Positions 1 to 7,559 of a DNA stretch of 64,000 nt are shown one piece after another; positions within the stretch are counted from its first letter, which is position 1; the number at the start of each line of letters is the position of its first letter. The stretch is taken from assembly GCF_019977735.1 (NCBI RefSeq), contig NZ_AP025018.1, forward strand, positions 6,824,580 to 6,888,579. Direction: 5' to 3'. The translations under genes were made by a program, and so were the position numbers. The stretch comes from Calothrix sp. PCC 7716 (GTDB lineage: Bacteria > Cyanobacteriota > Cyanobacteriia > Cyanobacteriales > Nostocaceae). The notes beneath the pieces are model-generated. The model did not search any database. It had not been told where the DNA came from and worked only from the letters and a program-made list of their open reading frames with translations.

Positions 1-1889
1 CAAGTGCGCCACCAGATTTACTTGAAGCATTGGTTTATTTAGAAGACGAGGAGTTATGTAGAAATATTGCGACAAACCCAAATACTCCTGTTGATATATT
101 ATTTGAAGTCGGCGCCGAATTCCCACGAGAATTAATTAATAATCCCGTATTTCCATTGCTATTACTCGAAAACTCGTCTTTATTCCTAAATATGCCATTT
201 AGCACAATCGCGAGCATATTGAGTTTAGATGATGTTCCTGAAGCATATTTGATGAAGGCTGTGGAAGATTATGAAGACGACGAAGTATTAAGTATTGTCG
301 CAAACCATGTTAAGGCGCCGGAGGAAGCTCTCAACAAAATAATTAATTGTAGTAATCAAGAAGACGAAGAATATTTTGCAGCAATTTTAAATGTTAATTA
401 TAATAACATTAATGCAATCGAAGGATGGAAAAATTTAGTAGATAAAGCAATTCATTATTTTTATTTTTTACGACACATTCCTGAAAAAGAACTGTTTTTA
501 TACAATCTTGGTATTTTTCCAGAAAAGTTTTTACCAGGTTTGTATGAAAAAACTCGTATTTCAATTGCTGCAAATCCCAAAACACCTAAGCATATCAAAA
601 ATATTATAAATAAAACTCTCGTTGATAAATTATCAAAAAAAGAACTGAAATTAGCAAAAGCAGGTAATCCAGATACACCTATAAACACTTTAATTCAACT
701 TTCTAATAGTCCTTTAATTTATATTAAAGAAACTCTTGCGGAAAATCCTAGTATACCTATTCATGTTTTGGAAAAACTAGCTCATCATACAAATGCGCTA
801 ATTGTCGCAGGTGTTTGTGATAATTATAATGTCACTGATTCTATTTTAAAAATAGCGTACCAGCATGAAGAAATAGCTAAAATAATAACGTCTAAAGATA
901 GTAACAAAAATCCAGTAGATATATTGTCAGTAATATTAAAAAATCATTCAACACATGAGTTTACTGATGGATGTATAGATTTTGATAGCATTACAAGTCA
1001 AAATTTTTGTATATACCTAAGTCTAGAGAAAGATGTACCTAATGAAATTTTTCAGGCAATAGGAACAGTTAGTAATATTAACTTATTAATTGCATTGGCA
1101 CGCCATCCTAAAACACCAGTACATCTTTTTGAACACGTATATAAACGTACTAAAGATAAAACAGAATTTAATTATTTTCCTCATTTGAGAAAATATTATA
1201 ATAAAATCAGGATATTCTTATCAAAAAACCCTCAAACTCCTATTCATATTCTATTTAAACTGTTACAAGATGATTGTTGTAAAGTTCGCGGCGCCGCAAT
1301 TCATAACATCCAAACAAACTTTGCTTCATATAATCAAAACGTAGTTGAATTCTTGCGAGAATTGGAACAAGCTAATAATCCAAAATCATCACCTGATACA
1401 CTATTGACTATTGCTAACGATAGAAATGTTTCTCTATGCTTTGCTGTTGCTCAAAACCCTAATACACCAGCATCGGCTTTAGATAAATTAGCTTTTCATA
1501 AATCGCGCGACGTTCGACTTGCTGTCACCAACAACCCAAATACAACAGTAGATACACTTGTATTCTTATCTAAGAAACGTAAAGGTTGCTTCCATATCCG
1601 CCAAAGTGCAGTTAAAGCTTTGATAGACAAAGACCCTAAAAGAGCAGGCGCCGTTCTTGCTGAGTTCGTTAATTCCCCTGACCCATCAGTTCCACGTTTT
1701 ATATTTCTTCTTCATGAACTGGCGCCTGTTGAGTTTTTGGAAAAACACGCTAATTCTATATGGTGGTTGGAGAGATATGCTGTTGCTCAAAACAATAGTA
1801 CGCCTATACACATTCGTAACAAGTTGAAGAATGATGCTAACAGAATTGTACGAGCGGCAGCATGTGGTAGAAATATTGGCGCCTTTTGA
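1..1889 (+). CDS. LRV (variant leucine-rich repeat) protein, 5' end outside window
   Basis: The frame is open from base 3 with no start, so the gene begins before the window; TTG at 30 is only the first nominal start codon. The visible ~629 residues are built from helical repeats carrying the signature NPNTP followed by a leucine/alanine helix, typical of the LRV family, whose arrays form superhelical protein-binding scaffolds. There is no signal peptide or catalytic motif in the visible part. The repeats are clearest near the C terminus (NPNTPASALDKLAF; NPNTTVDTLVFLSK). The last ~50 residues recur as a broken copy at 11729-11886. A partner-binding role is inference from the fold. Confidence 0.8.
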   Translation, partial: SAPPDLLEALVYLEDEELCRNIATNPNTPVDILFEVGAEFPRELINNPVFPLLLLENSSLFLNMPFSTIASILSLDDVPEAYLMKAVEDYEDDEVLSIVANHVKAPEEALNKIINCSNQEDEEYFAAILNVNYNNINAIEGWKNLVDKAIHYFYFLRHIPEKELFLYNLGIFPEKFLPGLYEKTRISIAANPKTPKHIKNIINKTLVDKLSKKELKLAKAGNPDTPINTLIQLSNSPLIYIKETLAENPSIPIHVLEKLAHHTNALIVAGVCDNYNVTDSILKIAYQHEEIAKIITSKDSNKNPVDILSVILKNHSTHEFTDGCIDFDSITSQNFCIYLSLEKDVPNEIFQAIGTVSNINLLIALARHPKTPVHLFEHVYKRTKDKTEFNYFPHLRKYYNKIRIFLSKNPQTPIHILFKLLQDDCCKVRGAAIHNIQTNFASYNQNVVEFLRELEQANNPKSSPDTLLTIANDRNVSLCFAVAQNPNTPASALDKLAFHKSRDVRLAVTNNPNTTVDTLVFLSKKRKGCFHIRQSAVKALIDKDPKRAGAVLAEFVNSPDPSVPRFIFLLHELAPVEFLEKHANSIWWLERYAVAQNNSTPIHIRNKLKNDANRIVRAAACGRNIGAF

Positions 1890-1929
1890 GAAAGATAATG
1901 TGGGCGCCTATCATAATCATTAAGGCTTT

Positions 1930-2520
1930 TTACATATTTAGTTTGAGACTGGAGTTACTCAAAATTAATGAAAGTTCCATGTCATTAGGTGCGGATACGA
2001 ACTTATATACATAACCCTTTTTTTCTAGCGCAGCCCAGAAAGGTATAATATACTCTTTATACAGATTTGTATCGTCTGGTATAGCATTCTCTGGGTTGTT
2101 ACATTCTTTTAACACAGCTTCCATTTCTTCTTGAGAATAATTGAAGAAGTTATTTATAAATGGAGGTTGAGCATTATAGATTTTTTTATAATACATCCAT
2201 GTTGCTGCGTCTCCTAATAACATTTTTACTTCGCAGGATAGTAAATTTGTTTCCTCTACTAAACCTTTTTTAATTTGCTGTATTATTTGTGAAGCTTCCT
2301 CACTGTTTAAATTTTCAAGCACTGATATCAGTTGACTAGCATCTGTTGTGAATGTTGGAGTTGTCAATATTTTATACGTTCTTTTATCTAATAAAAAATC
2401 TTTACCGTGCTTATAGCCAAGTTCTTCAATAGTTGTAATAATTTTTACTTCTTCTGTATTGTAAGATGCGTATAATTTCAGCTTTTTCCTTTTTATAGCC
2501 TGAGCAAATCCTCTCGCCAT
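1930..2520 (-). CDS. Hypothetical protein, 196 aa
   Basis: Not recognised. The start is well supported: a near-perfect Shine-Dalgarno (AGGAGGT) lies about 7 bases upstream of the ATG. The N terminus is basic (MARGFAQAIKRKKLKL), the rest mixed alpha/beta without membrane segments or cysteine clusters. A tract near residues 75-90 (LNSEEASQIIQQIKKG) looks helical. It is convergent with the LRV gene, with 40 bases between the stops. The strong ribosome binding site and normal codon use argue that it is expressed; no function is proposed. Confidence 0.65.
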   Translation of the reverse strand: MARGFAQAIKRKKLKLYASYNTEEVKIITTIEELGYKHGKDFLLDKRTYKILTTPTFTTDASQLISVLENLNSEEASQIIQQIKKGLVEETNLLSCEVKMLLGDAATWMYYKKIYNAQPPFINNFFNYSQEEMEAVLKECNNPENAIPDDTNLYKEYIIPFWAALEKKGYVYKFVSAPNDMELSLILSNSSLKLNM

Positions 2521-2920
2521 CCTGAACCTCCTATTTTTTGAGATTTATTCAAAACGCTGCTTTCATGCGCCAAACCTGACACACGCATTCGTGCGTAAGC
2601 AGTCTTGGATGGCATCAATATAAATATAGCATTCAGACAAGTATCCTTTGTTCTATTACATTGAAAGCTTGTACGTGCGTTCGACTTATGCGTTTTTATC
2701 CAAGCACGTGGATATTTAAAAACAGATAGATACGGCGCCTGAAACAACACAAAAACCGTATGTACTGGTAACTGCGTATCTAAATAATTTAGTTATAAAT
2801 GGCGCCACTAAACCAGTTGTTTAAGTACACACACTCGCGCGTACCTAAAAATTTAGATACTTAAATACCCAAGTATTTGATTAATCGTTTAGGGAGGCGC
2901 CTATAAATTTCTACACTACT
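2521..2920. other. Repeat-bearing non-coding region
   Basis: No convincing gene. It holds three GGCGCC sites and an AT-rich block around 2770-2885 with repeated TTTAGATAC / TTAAATAC motifs. A 26-base stretch (2843-2868) recurs exactly at 46238-46263, and looser relatives occur near 39470 and 47020. The promoter and strong ribosome binding site of the 2520 gene lie at the left end. Confidence 0.6.
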
Positions 2921-4219
2921 TTACAAGCGCGCGAGATAATCATCAAGTCGATGCTCAAAAACAATATCCCAAGGTAAGTTAGCATTTTCTCTAACTTGAT
3001 ACACACCTTCACGTTCAAATCGGAAATCTCCAATTAATCCATCACGTTTAGCATTACTTAATTTAAGTATTGCAGGGGGAGTTAAATCTAAAATCTGGCG
3101 CCGTTCCACATCTGTAAGAGCATTCCAAGCTTCATATTTATATTGCTCATGTGTATTAAATGCTACTGATATTTCTTGCCAACAAGTAGCTGCTTGCAAT
3201 GCTTGAACTAATTCTTGATGCGGCGCCAAAGTTTGTGACTGAGTTGTTAATAATTCGTAATCTTCAATAAAATCTTCTTCTAGCTCGAAACTCCAAGTCT
3301 CATCGGCAACCGAGTCTTCAATATTCCAAGGATTATATTCAGATGTCTCTTCAACCTCCATATCCTCTACAACCACTAAGTCTTCATCCCAAGAATGAAC
3401 AAAATTTGACGCTACTTCTGAAACAGATGGCGCCGTTTGATTTTCATTAACCACTTCTTCTTGTGGCGCCTCCACAGCAGCGGGGGAAGTAAAAGAGACA
3501 TCCATATCTTGTGGCGCCGTTTCTACACCAACAATAGGCGCCTCACAAGCGGTTGTTTCCGTAACGGTCTCTGCTACATTTATAATCTCTGCTGATTTTT
3601 TAAACTCATTTTCATAAAAATATATTATCGCTTGCTCGGTAATTGACTCCCCAGTTCTGCCCTGAGCTTTTACCATCTCTTCCAACATCACACCTGCTGC
3701 CTGATTATAGATAGGACCGATAACACACGCGCGCTTAGTATCTGGCATCATTCGCCAAATCGTAGCTTCCCCGGATTCCTTCTTCGCTCTTGCTTTATGG
3801 CATTTTTTCATAAATCCGCGAACTTTATCTTGAGTGATTATAGGCAAGCTCTGCATCTGAGTGATAACAGATTGGTACTTTTTAAGGTTTAGAGCAATTA
3901 AAAAGATTGTGCGTGGTTCAATTTGAGCTAGTTGATATGGAGCAAACACGTTAAAAGCTGCATCTACTTTAAGATAAGCCTTTTCCTCGCTTTCCCAACC
4001 CATTTGTCTTAACAAATCTTTATACTCTTGTTTGGTCAGTTTTGCTTTTTGCTCTGCTAGCCAAGACGAGTAACGTAGAAGCTGCACGGTTGACGTATAT
4101 ATGGCGCCCATTGGATGTACAACATCGTTGGCATCGTTCATCAAATCGTTGAATAGTGATGGAGATACCACTAGTTCATTCAAACTGGTAATGCTTAATT
4201 CCTGGAATTGTGTAATCAT
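2921..4219 (-). CDS. Hypothetical protein with acidic central linker, 432 aa
   Basis: Not recognised as a named family. Residues 1-215 are helical and fairly basic, including MKKCHKARAKKES near 135. Residues ~220-325 are very acidic and low in complexity (VVVEDMEVEETSEYNPW), probably a disordered linker. The last ~95 residues form a compact module ending NLPWDIVFEHRLDDYLARL. The layout, globular head, acidic linker and small C-terminal domain, resembles plasmid-borne hypothetical proteins of cyanobacteria (weak inference). It is transcribed divergently from the two HTH genes at 4506 and 4812, so the sites at 4394 and 4458 could control both directions. Upstream of the ATG no clear Shine-Dalgarno is visible. 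Confidence 0.6.
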   Translation of the reverse strand: MITQFQELSITSLNELVVSPSLFNDLMNDANDVVHPMGAIYTSTVQLLRYSSWLAEQKAKLTKQEYKDLLRQMGWESEEKAYLKVDAAFNVFAPYQLAQIEPRTIFLIALNLKKYQSVITQMQSLPIITQDKVRGFMKKCHKARAKKESGEATIWRMMPDTKRACVIGPIYNQAAGVMLEEMVKAQGRTGESITEQAIIYFYENEFKKSAEIINVAETVTETTACEAPIVGVETAPQDMDVSFTSPAAVEAPQEEVVNENQTAPSVSEVASNFVHSWDEDLVVVEDMEVEETSEYNPWNIEDSVADETWSFELEEDFIEDYELLTTQSQTLAPHQELVQALQAATCWQEISVAFNTHEQYKYEAWNALTDVERRQILDLTPPAILKLSNAKRDGLIGDFRFEREGVYQVRENANLPWDIVFEHRLDDYLARL

Positions 4220-4393
4220 ACTGGTAGTTTTTTTCTAAGAGGCGCCTGCTGCTCCCTTAAAAGGGTTTTTAAGCAGGTGCCTTTGTTTCTTTGTTGTGAC
4301 ATTTACATCGGTCAATAACTATATAGCTAGCTAGCTTAAAGAACTTTGCCAACCTCTACAGGCAGTTTGAAGAAAATTGGCACAATTGCTTTA

Positions 4394-4410
4394 TTAACCG
4401 CTACGATTAA
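4394..4410. promoter_or_regulatory. Operator-like imperfect palindrome, copy 1
   Basis: TTAACCGCTACGATTAA: TTAA ends around a CCGC core. A related site lies 64 bases downstream (4458). Both sit in the divergent region between the 4219 reverse gene and the HTH gene at 4506, the usual place for an autoregulatory operator. Binding by the HTH proteins is inference. Confidence 0.4.
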
Positions 4411-4457
4411 CTAACCTCAATACCTATGTTAACATATTTATTGTGCTAGTTCACTAA

Positions 4458-4474
4458 TTAACCGCAGCAGTTAA
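4458..4474. promoter_or_regulatory. Operator-like imperfect palindrome, copy 2
   Basis: TTAACCGCAGCAGTTAA, same outline as the 4394 site (TTAACCGC, short spacer, TTAA). It lies 31 bases before the ATG of the HTH gene at 4506, where a bound repressor would block transcription or early elongation. Confidence 0.4.
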
Positions 4475-4505
4475 CGAGCAAGATGAACGGGGGTGTAAGT
4501 TAGAT

Positions 4506-4763
4506 ATGAAGAGACATACACAAGAAAACATGCCGATAAAATGGCGCCTCGCTGTGTTGATGGCGGACAGAGAAGTTGATTATAAAGAGCTTGCGTCCAT
4601 GACAGGAATGCATCATGTGACTATAAGTAGGCATAAAAACATGAGAATTATGCCAGAGAGGCTAGAGAGAGATACGCTTTTAAAATATTGCCAAGCTCTC
4701 AATTGTCAACCAGGCGATTTACTTGTTTACGTACCAGAACCTCCAAGTAGCGAGGGTAAGTGA
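4506..4763 (+). CDS. XRE/Cro-type helix-turn-helix regulator, 85 aa
   Basis: Small DNA-binding protein with the YozG/Cro layout: KWRLAVLMADREVDYKELA, then the HTH (MTGMHHVTISRHKN), then TLLKYCQALNCQPGDLLVY, the typical final helix and strand of one-domain XRE regulators. ATG 4530 (MPIKWRLAVLM) is an alternative start matching the start of the next gene. It likely acts as a repressor of its own divergent promoter region; the inverted sites at 4394 and 4458 are candidates for its binding. The neighbour at 4812 is a diverged paralogue. Confidence 0.8.
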   Translation: MKRHTQENMPIKWRLAVLMADREVDYKELASMTGMHHVTISRHKNMRIMPERLERDTLLKYCQALNCQPGDLLVYVPEPPSSEGK

Positions 4764-4811
4764 AATTCTGCAAAAAAAGATGCAAAAATCTACTGAAACA
4801 TAAAGACAACA

Positions 4812-5081
4812 ATGATTAAATGGCGCCTGCGAGTGTTAATGGCTAAAAAAAAGAGAACAAACAGAGAGCTTTCGGAGCTTTCGGGCGTTCACGCAACTTC
4901 TATTTCAAAGCTCAAAAATATTGATGAAATAGTAATTATTAGTGGTAAAGTTCTTAACAACCTCTGTAACGGTTTATCAAGAGCTTATTACAACCGTGGT
5001 GATAATCGCATCATTACCCCTACTGCAAAATTTGATTATACTTACGATGGTGATGATTGGAATCCTTTACCAAACCTATAA
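4812..5081 (+). CDS. Diverged XRE-type HTH protein, 89 aa
   Basis: Its N terminus (MIKWRLRVLMAKKKRTNREL then SGVHATSISKLKN) aligns with the gene 50 bases upstream, so the pair arose by duplication. After the HTH it departs from family form: the expected LNCQPGDLL segment is replaced by LSRAYYNRGDNR and an acidic, asparagine-rich tail. It may be a decaying copy or a heterodimer partner; the sequence does not decide. Confidence 0.6.
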   Translation: MIKWRLRVLMAKKKRTNRELSELSGVHATSISKLKNIDEIVIISGKVLNNLCNGLSRAYYNRGDNRIITPTAKFDYTYDGDDWNPLPNL

Positions 5082-5838
5082 AATATTGTTTCTTCTAAAA
5101 TTTACTAGTATCTATAAATGTATAAACAAATACGATTAATTAGAACAGGCGCCTTTTATTTAAATCTTTTTACTAATTCAAACACACGTTTTGAAACTGG
5201 CGCCAATAAATTCTTTAAGAAACAATTGCATAAGTTTGCTGTAAGCAGAAATACTGATAAATATAAGTTGTGCGGTTCGTTCTTGCTAGGAGCCTCTAGA
5301 AAATAGAGGGGTATAAGCAAGGTATATTTTTGGAGGTTACTCATCAAAATGTATAACTATCCCTTTGATGTGGGTAAAGCTTAGTAACCTAGAAAAGCTA
5401 ATCCCACCCATCAGGAGTGATGTGACTCCCTATCTGCCCACAGTGAGTAGACTCGGAATTCTACAGGCTGAAGCTGGGAACAGGACGCAATCAGTTGTAA
5501 AACAAGCAGGTGACAACACTGGCGTTAAAGGGGCGATGACATGGGCAAACAAGTCCTAGAAAAGTGTCTCAATTTAAGGCTGCAACCTGAACAACAAATG
5601 CAGACCTCATTTCCTACATTCTCACAGCAATATAACTTAGTTAGCTGTAATCTCCGAGAAGGAAATAGGCAAAATGGACTACCCTAAATCATCAAATCAA
5701 TCAAGAGGATGGAACGGATAAAAACAATACAGAAGTCTTGGGAAAGGTCGAACCCCAGGTAGGCACGACGAGGTGTACACACCTTCTGTATTGAGTAGGA
5801 TGCGGCGTAACTGCTGCAAGGTATTCAGAAAACACTTA

Positions 5839-7422
5839 ATGGGTCAGAGCATGGTTAGACACGATAGAAATATTAGTGAACTTTGGAAATCACTACCCTG
5901 GAAAAAATTCCGGGCGAACCTTTTCCGCCTGCAAAAGAGAGTGTTCAAAGCTGTTCAAGCTGGAGACAAAGCAAAAGCTAGGTCTTTACAGAAACTTATT
6001 CTGAAATCTCGCGCAGCTAGGTTTTTGGCTATACGTCAAGTAACACAGCTAAATGCTGGAAAAAAGACTGCAGGAATCGATGGAAAAACCGCCTTAATTC
6101 ATGAAGAAAGATTCAATCTTGAATCTCTATTGAGACAACCTTATTGGTATCATAACCGACTGCGAGTAATACCAATACCAAAAAAAGACGGTTCCACAAG
6201 ATTGCTGAAAATTCCAACTATTGCAGATAGATGCTGGCAGTGTCTAGCAAAATTCGCAGTAGAACCAGCACACGAAGCGACTTTTCACGCTAATTCATAC
6301 GGATTTAGAACCGGGCGCTCTGCCCATGATGCCCAAAAACAGGTTTTCTTAAACCTACAATCTAACAAAAACGGCATCAATAAAAGAATCCTTGAGCTTG
6401 ATATTGAAAAATGTTTCGACCGGATAAACCACTCCACCATTATGAAAAACCTTATCGCTCCTAGGGCATTGAAGGAAGGAATATTTCGAGCGCTAAAAGC
6501 AGGAATAAATCCTGAATTCCCAGAACAAGGTACATGTCAAGGTGGGGTAATAAGTCCATTATTAGCTAACATCGCTCTCAACGGAATAGAAGAAATACAC
6601 CCGTCAGTACGCTATGCGGATGATATGGTATTTTTCCTAAAACTTGGGGAAGATGAGAAAAAGATACTTGATGAAATCAGTCAGTTCCTAGCAGTAAGAG
6701 GATTAAAGGTAAGTGAGAAAAAGACAAAGTTCACCGCTTCGACAGATGGATTTGACTTTCTAGGTTGGCACTTTGTTGTACAACGAAACGGAAAGTTTAG
6801 ATGTTATCCCTCAGAGGAAAATTACAAAGCTTTCCGGAAGAAGGTCAAGAAAATCGTCAATAGCTCGAATGATGGTGCAAAGGTGAAAGCCCAAAAGCTA
6901 GCACCAATTGTGCGAGGTTGGAGGAATTATCACAAGTATTGCAAAATGGACGGTTCCCGATTCTCATTGTGGAATATGAGCCATAGAGCATTCAAGGTAT
7001 TCAACAAAGAAACCAAACAGGACAAGCACTCAGCTAAGAAATTAGTTAAGCAAGCGTTCCCAGAGGTGTCTTACTCCGAAAACCGTCATATTAAAGTCAA
7101 GGGAAATAAGTCACCCTACGATGGAAACTTGGTCTACTGGTCAGAAAGGAACAGTAAACTATACGACGGAGAAACCTCAAAGCAATTACAAAAGCAAAAC
7201 CATACATGTGGATATTGCGGACTAAAGTTTACAAGTGAAGAACGAGTACACTTACACCACAAAGACGGAAACCATGACAACTGGAAGAAAAACAATTTAA
7301 TTGTTCTACATAAAAGCTGTCATGACTACGTACACATGAGCAAAGAGGAAGTGAAATTTATCGAATTCTCGCAGGCGCAAACTCCTACTAGAAGAGTGAG
7401 AAGTAAGGCAAAAAGAAGCTAA
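5839..7422 (+). CDS. ltrA: Group II intron reverse transcriptase / maturase / HNH endonuclease
   Basis: Intron-encoded protein that aids splicing and drives retrohoming. A GTG at 5773 opens the frame, but family members start near MVRHDRNISELWKSLPWKKF, so ATG 5839 (or 5851) is preferred. Visible in order: the N-terminal RT0 region (LQKRVFKAVQAGDK); RT fingers and palm with the catalytic YADD at nt 6613-6624; GFDFLGWHF; maturase domain X (APIVRGWRNYHKYCKMDGS); and a C-terminal HNH endonuclease with CGYCG, LHHKDGNHDNWKKNN and a downstream HKSCH pair. All key residues are present and no stop interrupts it, so it is probably active. Confidence 0.92.
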   Translation: MGQSMVRHDRNISELWKSLPWKKFRANLFRLQKRVFKAVQAGDKAKARSLQKLILKSRAARFLAIRQVTQLNAGKKTAGIDGKTALIHEERFNLESLLRQPYWYHNRLRVIPIPKKDGSTRLLKIPTIADRCWQCLAKFAVEPAHEATFHANSYGFRTGRSAHDAQKQVFLNLQSNKNGINKRILELDIEKCFDRINHSTIMKNLIAPRALKEGIFRALKAGINPEFPEQGTCQGGVISPLLANIALNGIEEIHPSVRYADDMVFFLKLGEDEKKILDEISQFLAVRGLKVSEKKTKFTASTDGFDFLGWHFVVQRNGKFRCYPSEENYKAFRKKVKKIVNSSNDGAKVKAQKLAPIVRGWRNYHKYCKMDGSRFSLWNMSHRAFKVFNKETKQDKHSAKKLVKQAFPEVSYSENRHIKVKGNKSPYDGNLVYWSERNSKLYDGETSKQLQKQNHTCGYCGLKFTSEERVHLHHKDGNHDNWKKNNLIVLHKSCHDYVHMSKEEVKFIEFSQAQTPTRRVRSKAKRS

Positions 7423-7436
7423 CCCCAAAGAATATC

Positions 7437-7511
7437 GAAAGCTGGATGTAGCGAAAGTTACACGTCCAGATTGAACAGAGAGGTGCCCCGGATAATACCG
7501 GGCATCGACTC
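7437..7511 (+). ncRNA. Group II intron ribozyme domains V and VI
   Basis: Domain V: the AGC catalytic triad (7440-7442) opens a stem CTGGA/TCCAG, with an upper stem TGTAGC capped by GAAA and closed by GTTACA. Domain VI: GAGGTGCCCCGG pairs with CCGGGCATCGACTC, leaving a candidate bulged branch-point A near 7504, about 11 bases from the proposed 3' end. These parts mark the intron 3' end and look intact. Confidence 0.8.
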
Positions 7512-7559
7512 TAACTAATAACAAACTTTGATTATCATTATCCCAACAGGTAAAGTGCA

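Larger units (their letters stand above)
5270..7515 (+). mobile_element. Group II intron with ORF in domain IV
   Basis: The 5' end carries GTGCG (5270), the group II consensus, followed by ~500 bases of structured non-coding RNA, then the RT-maturase ORF, then recognisable domains V and VI ending ...CTAAC at about 7515. It sits between genes, just ahead of the haemagglutinin, so it seems not to split a gene. It contains no GGCGCC although the surrounding DNA has several per kb, which points to arrival from elsewhere. Exact ends are uncertain by a few bases. Confidence 0.8.

Noticed and set aside
2493-2750. 85-aa reverse open frame upstream of the 1930-2520 gene
   Set aside because: It overlaps the strong Shine-Dalgarno and start of the real gene and lies in repeat-bearing DNA.
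5118-5306. 62-aa forward open frame before the intron
   Set aside because: It runs across the proposed 5' intron boundary, lacks a ribosome binding site and has no protein-like pattern.
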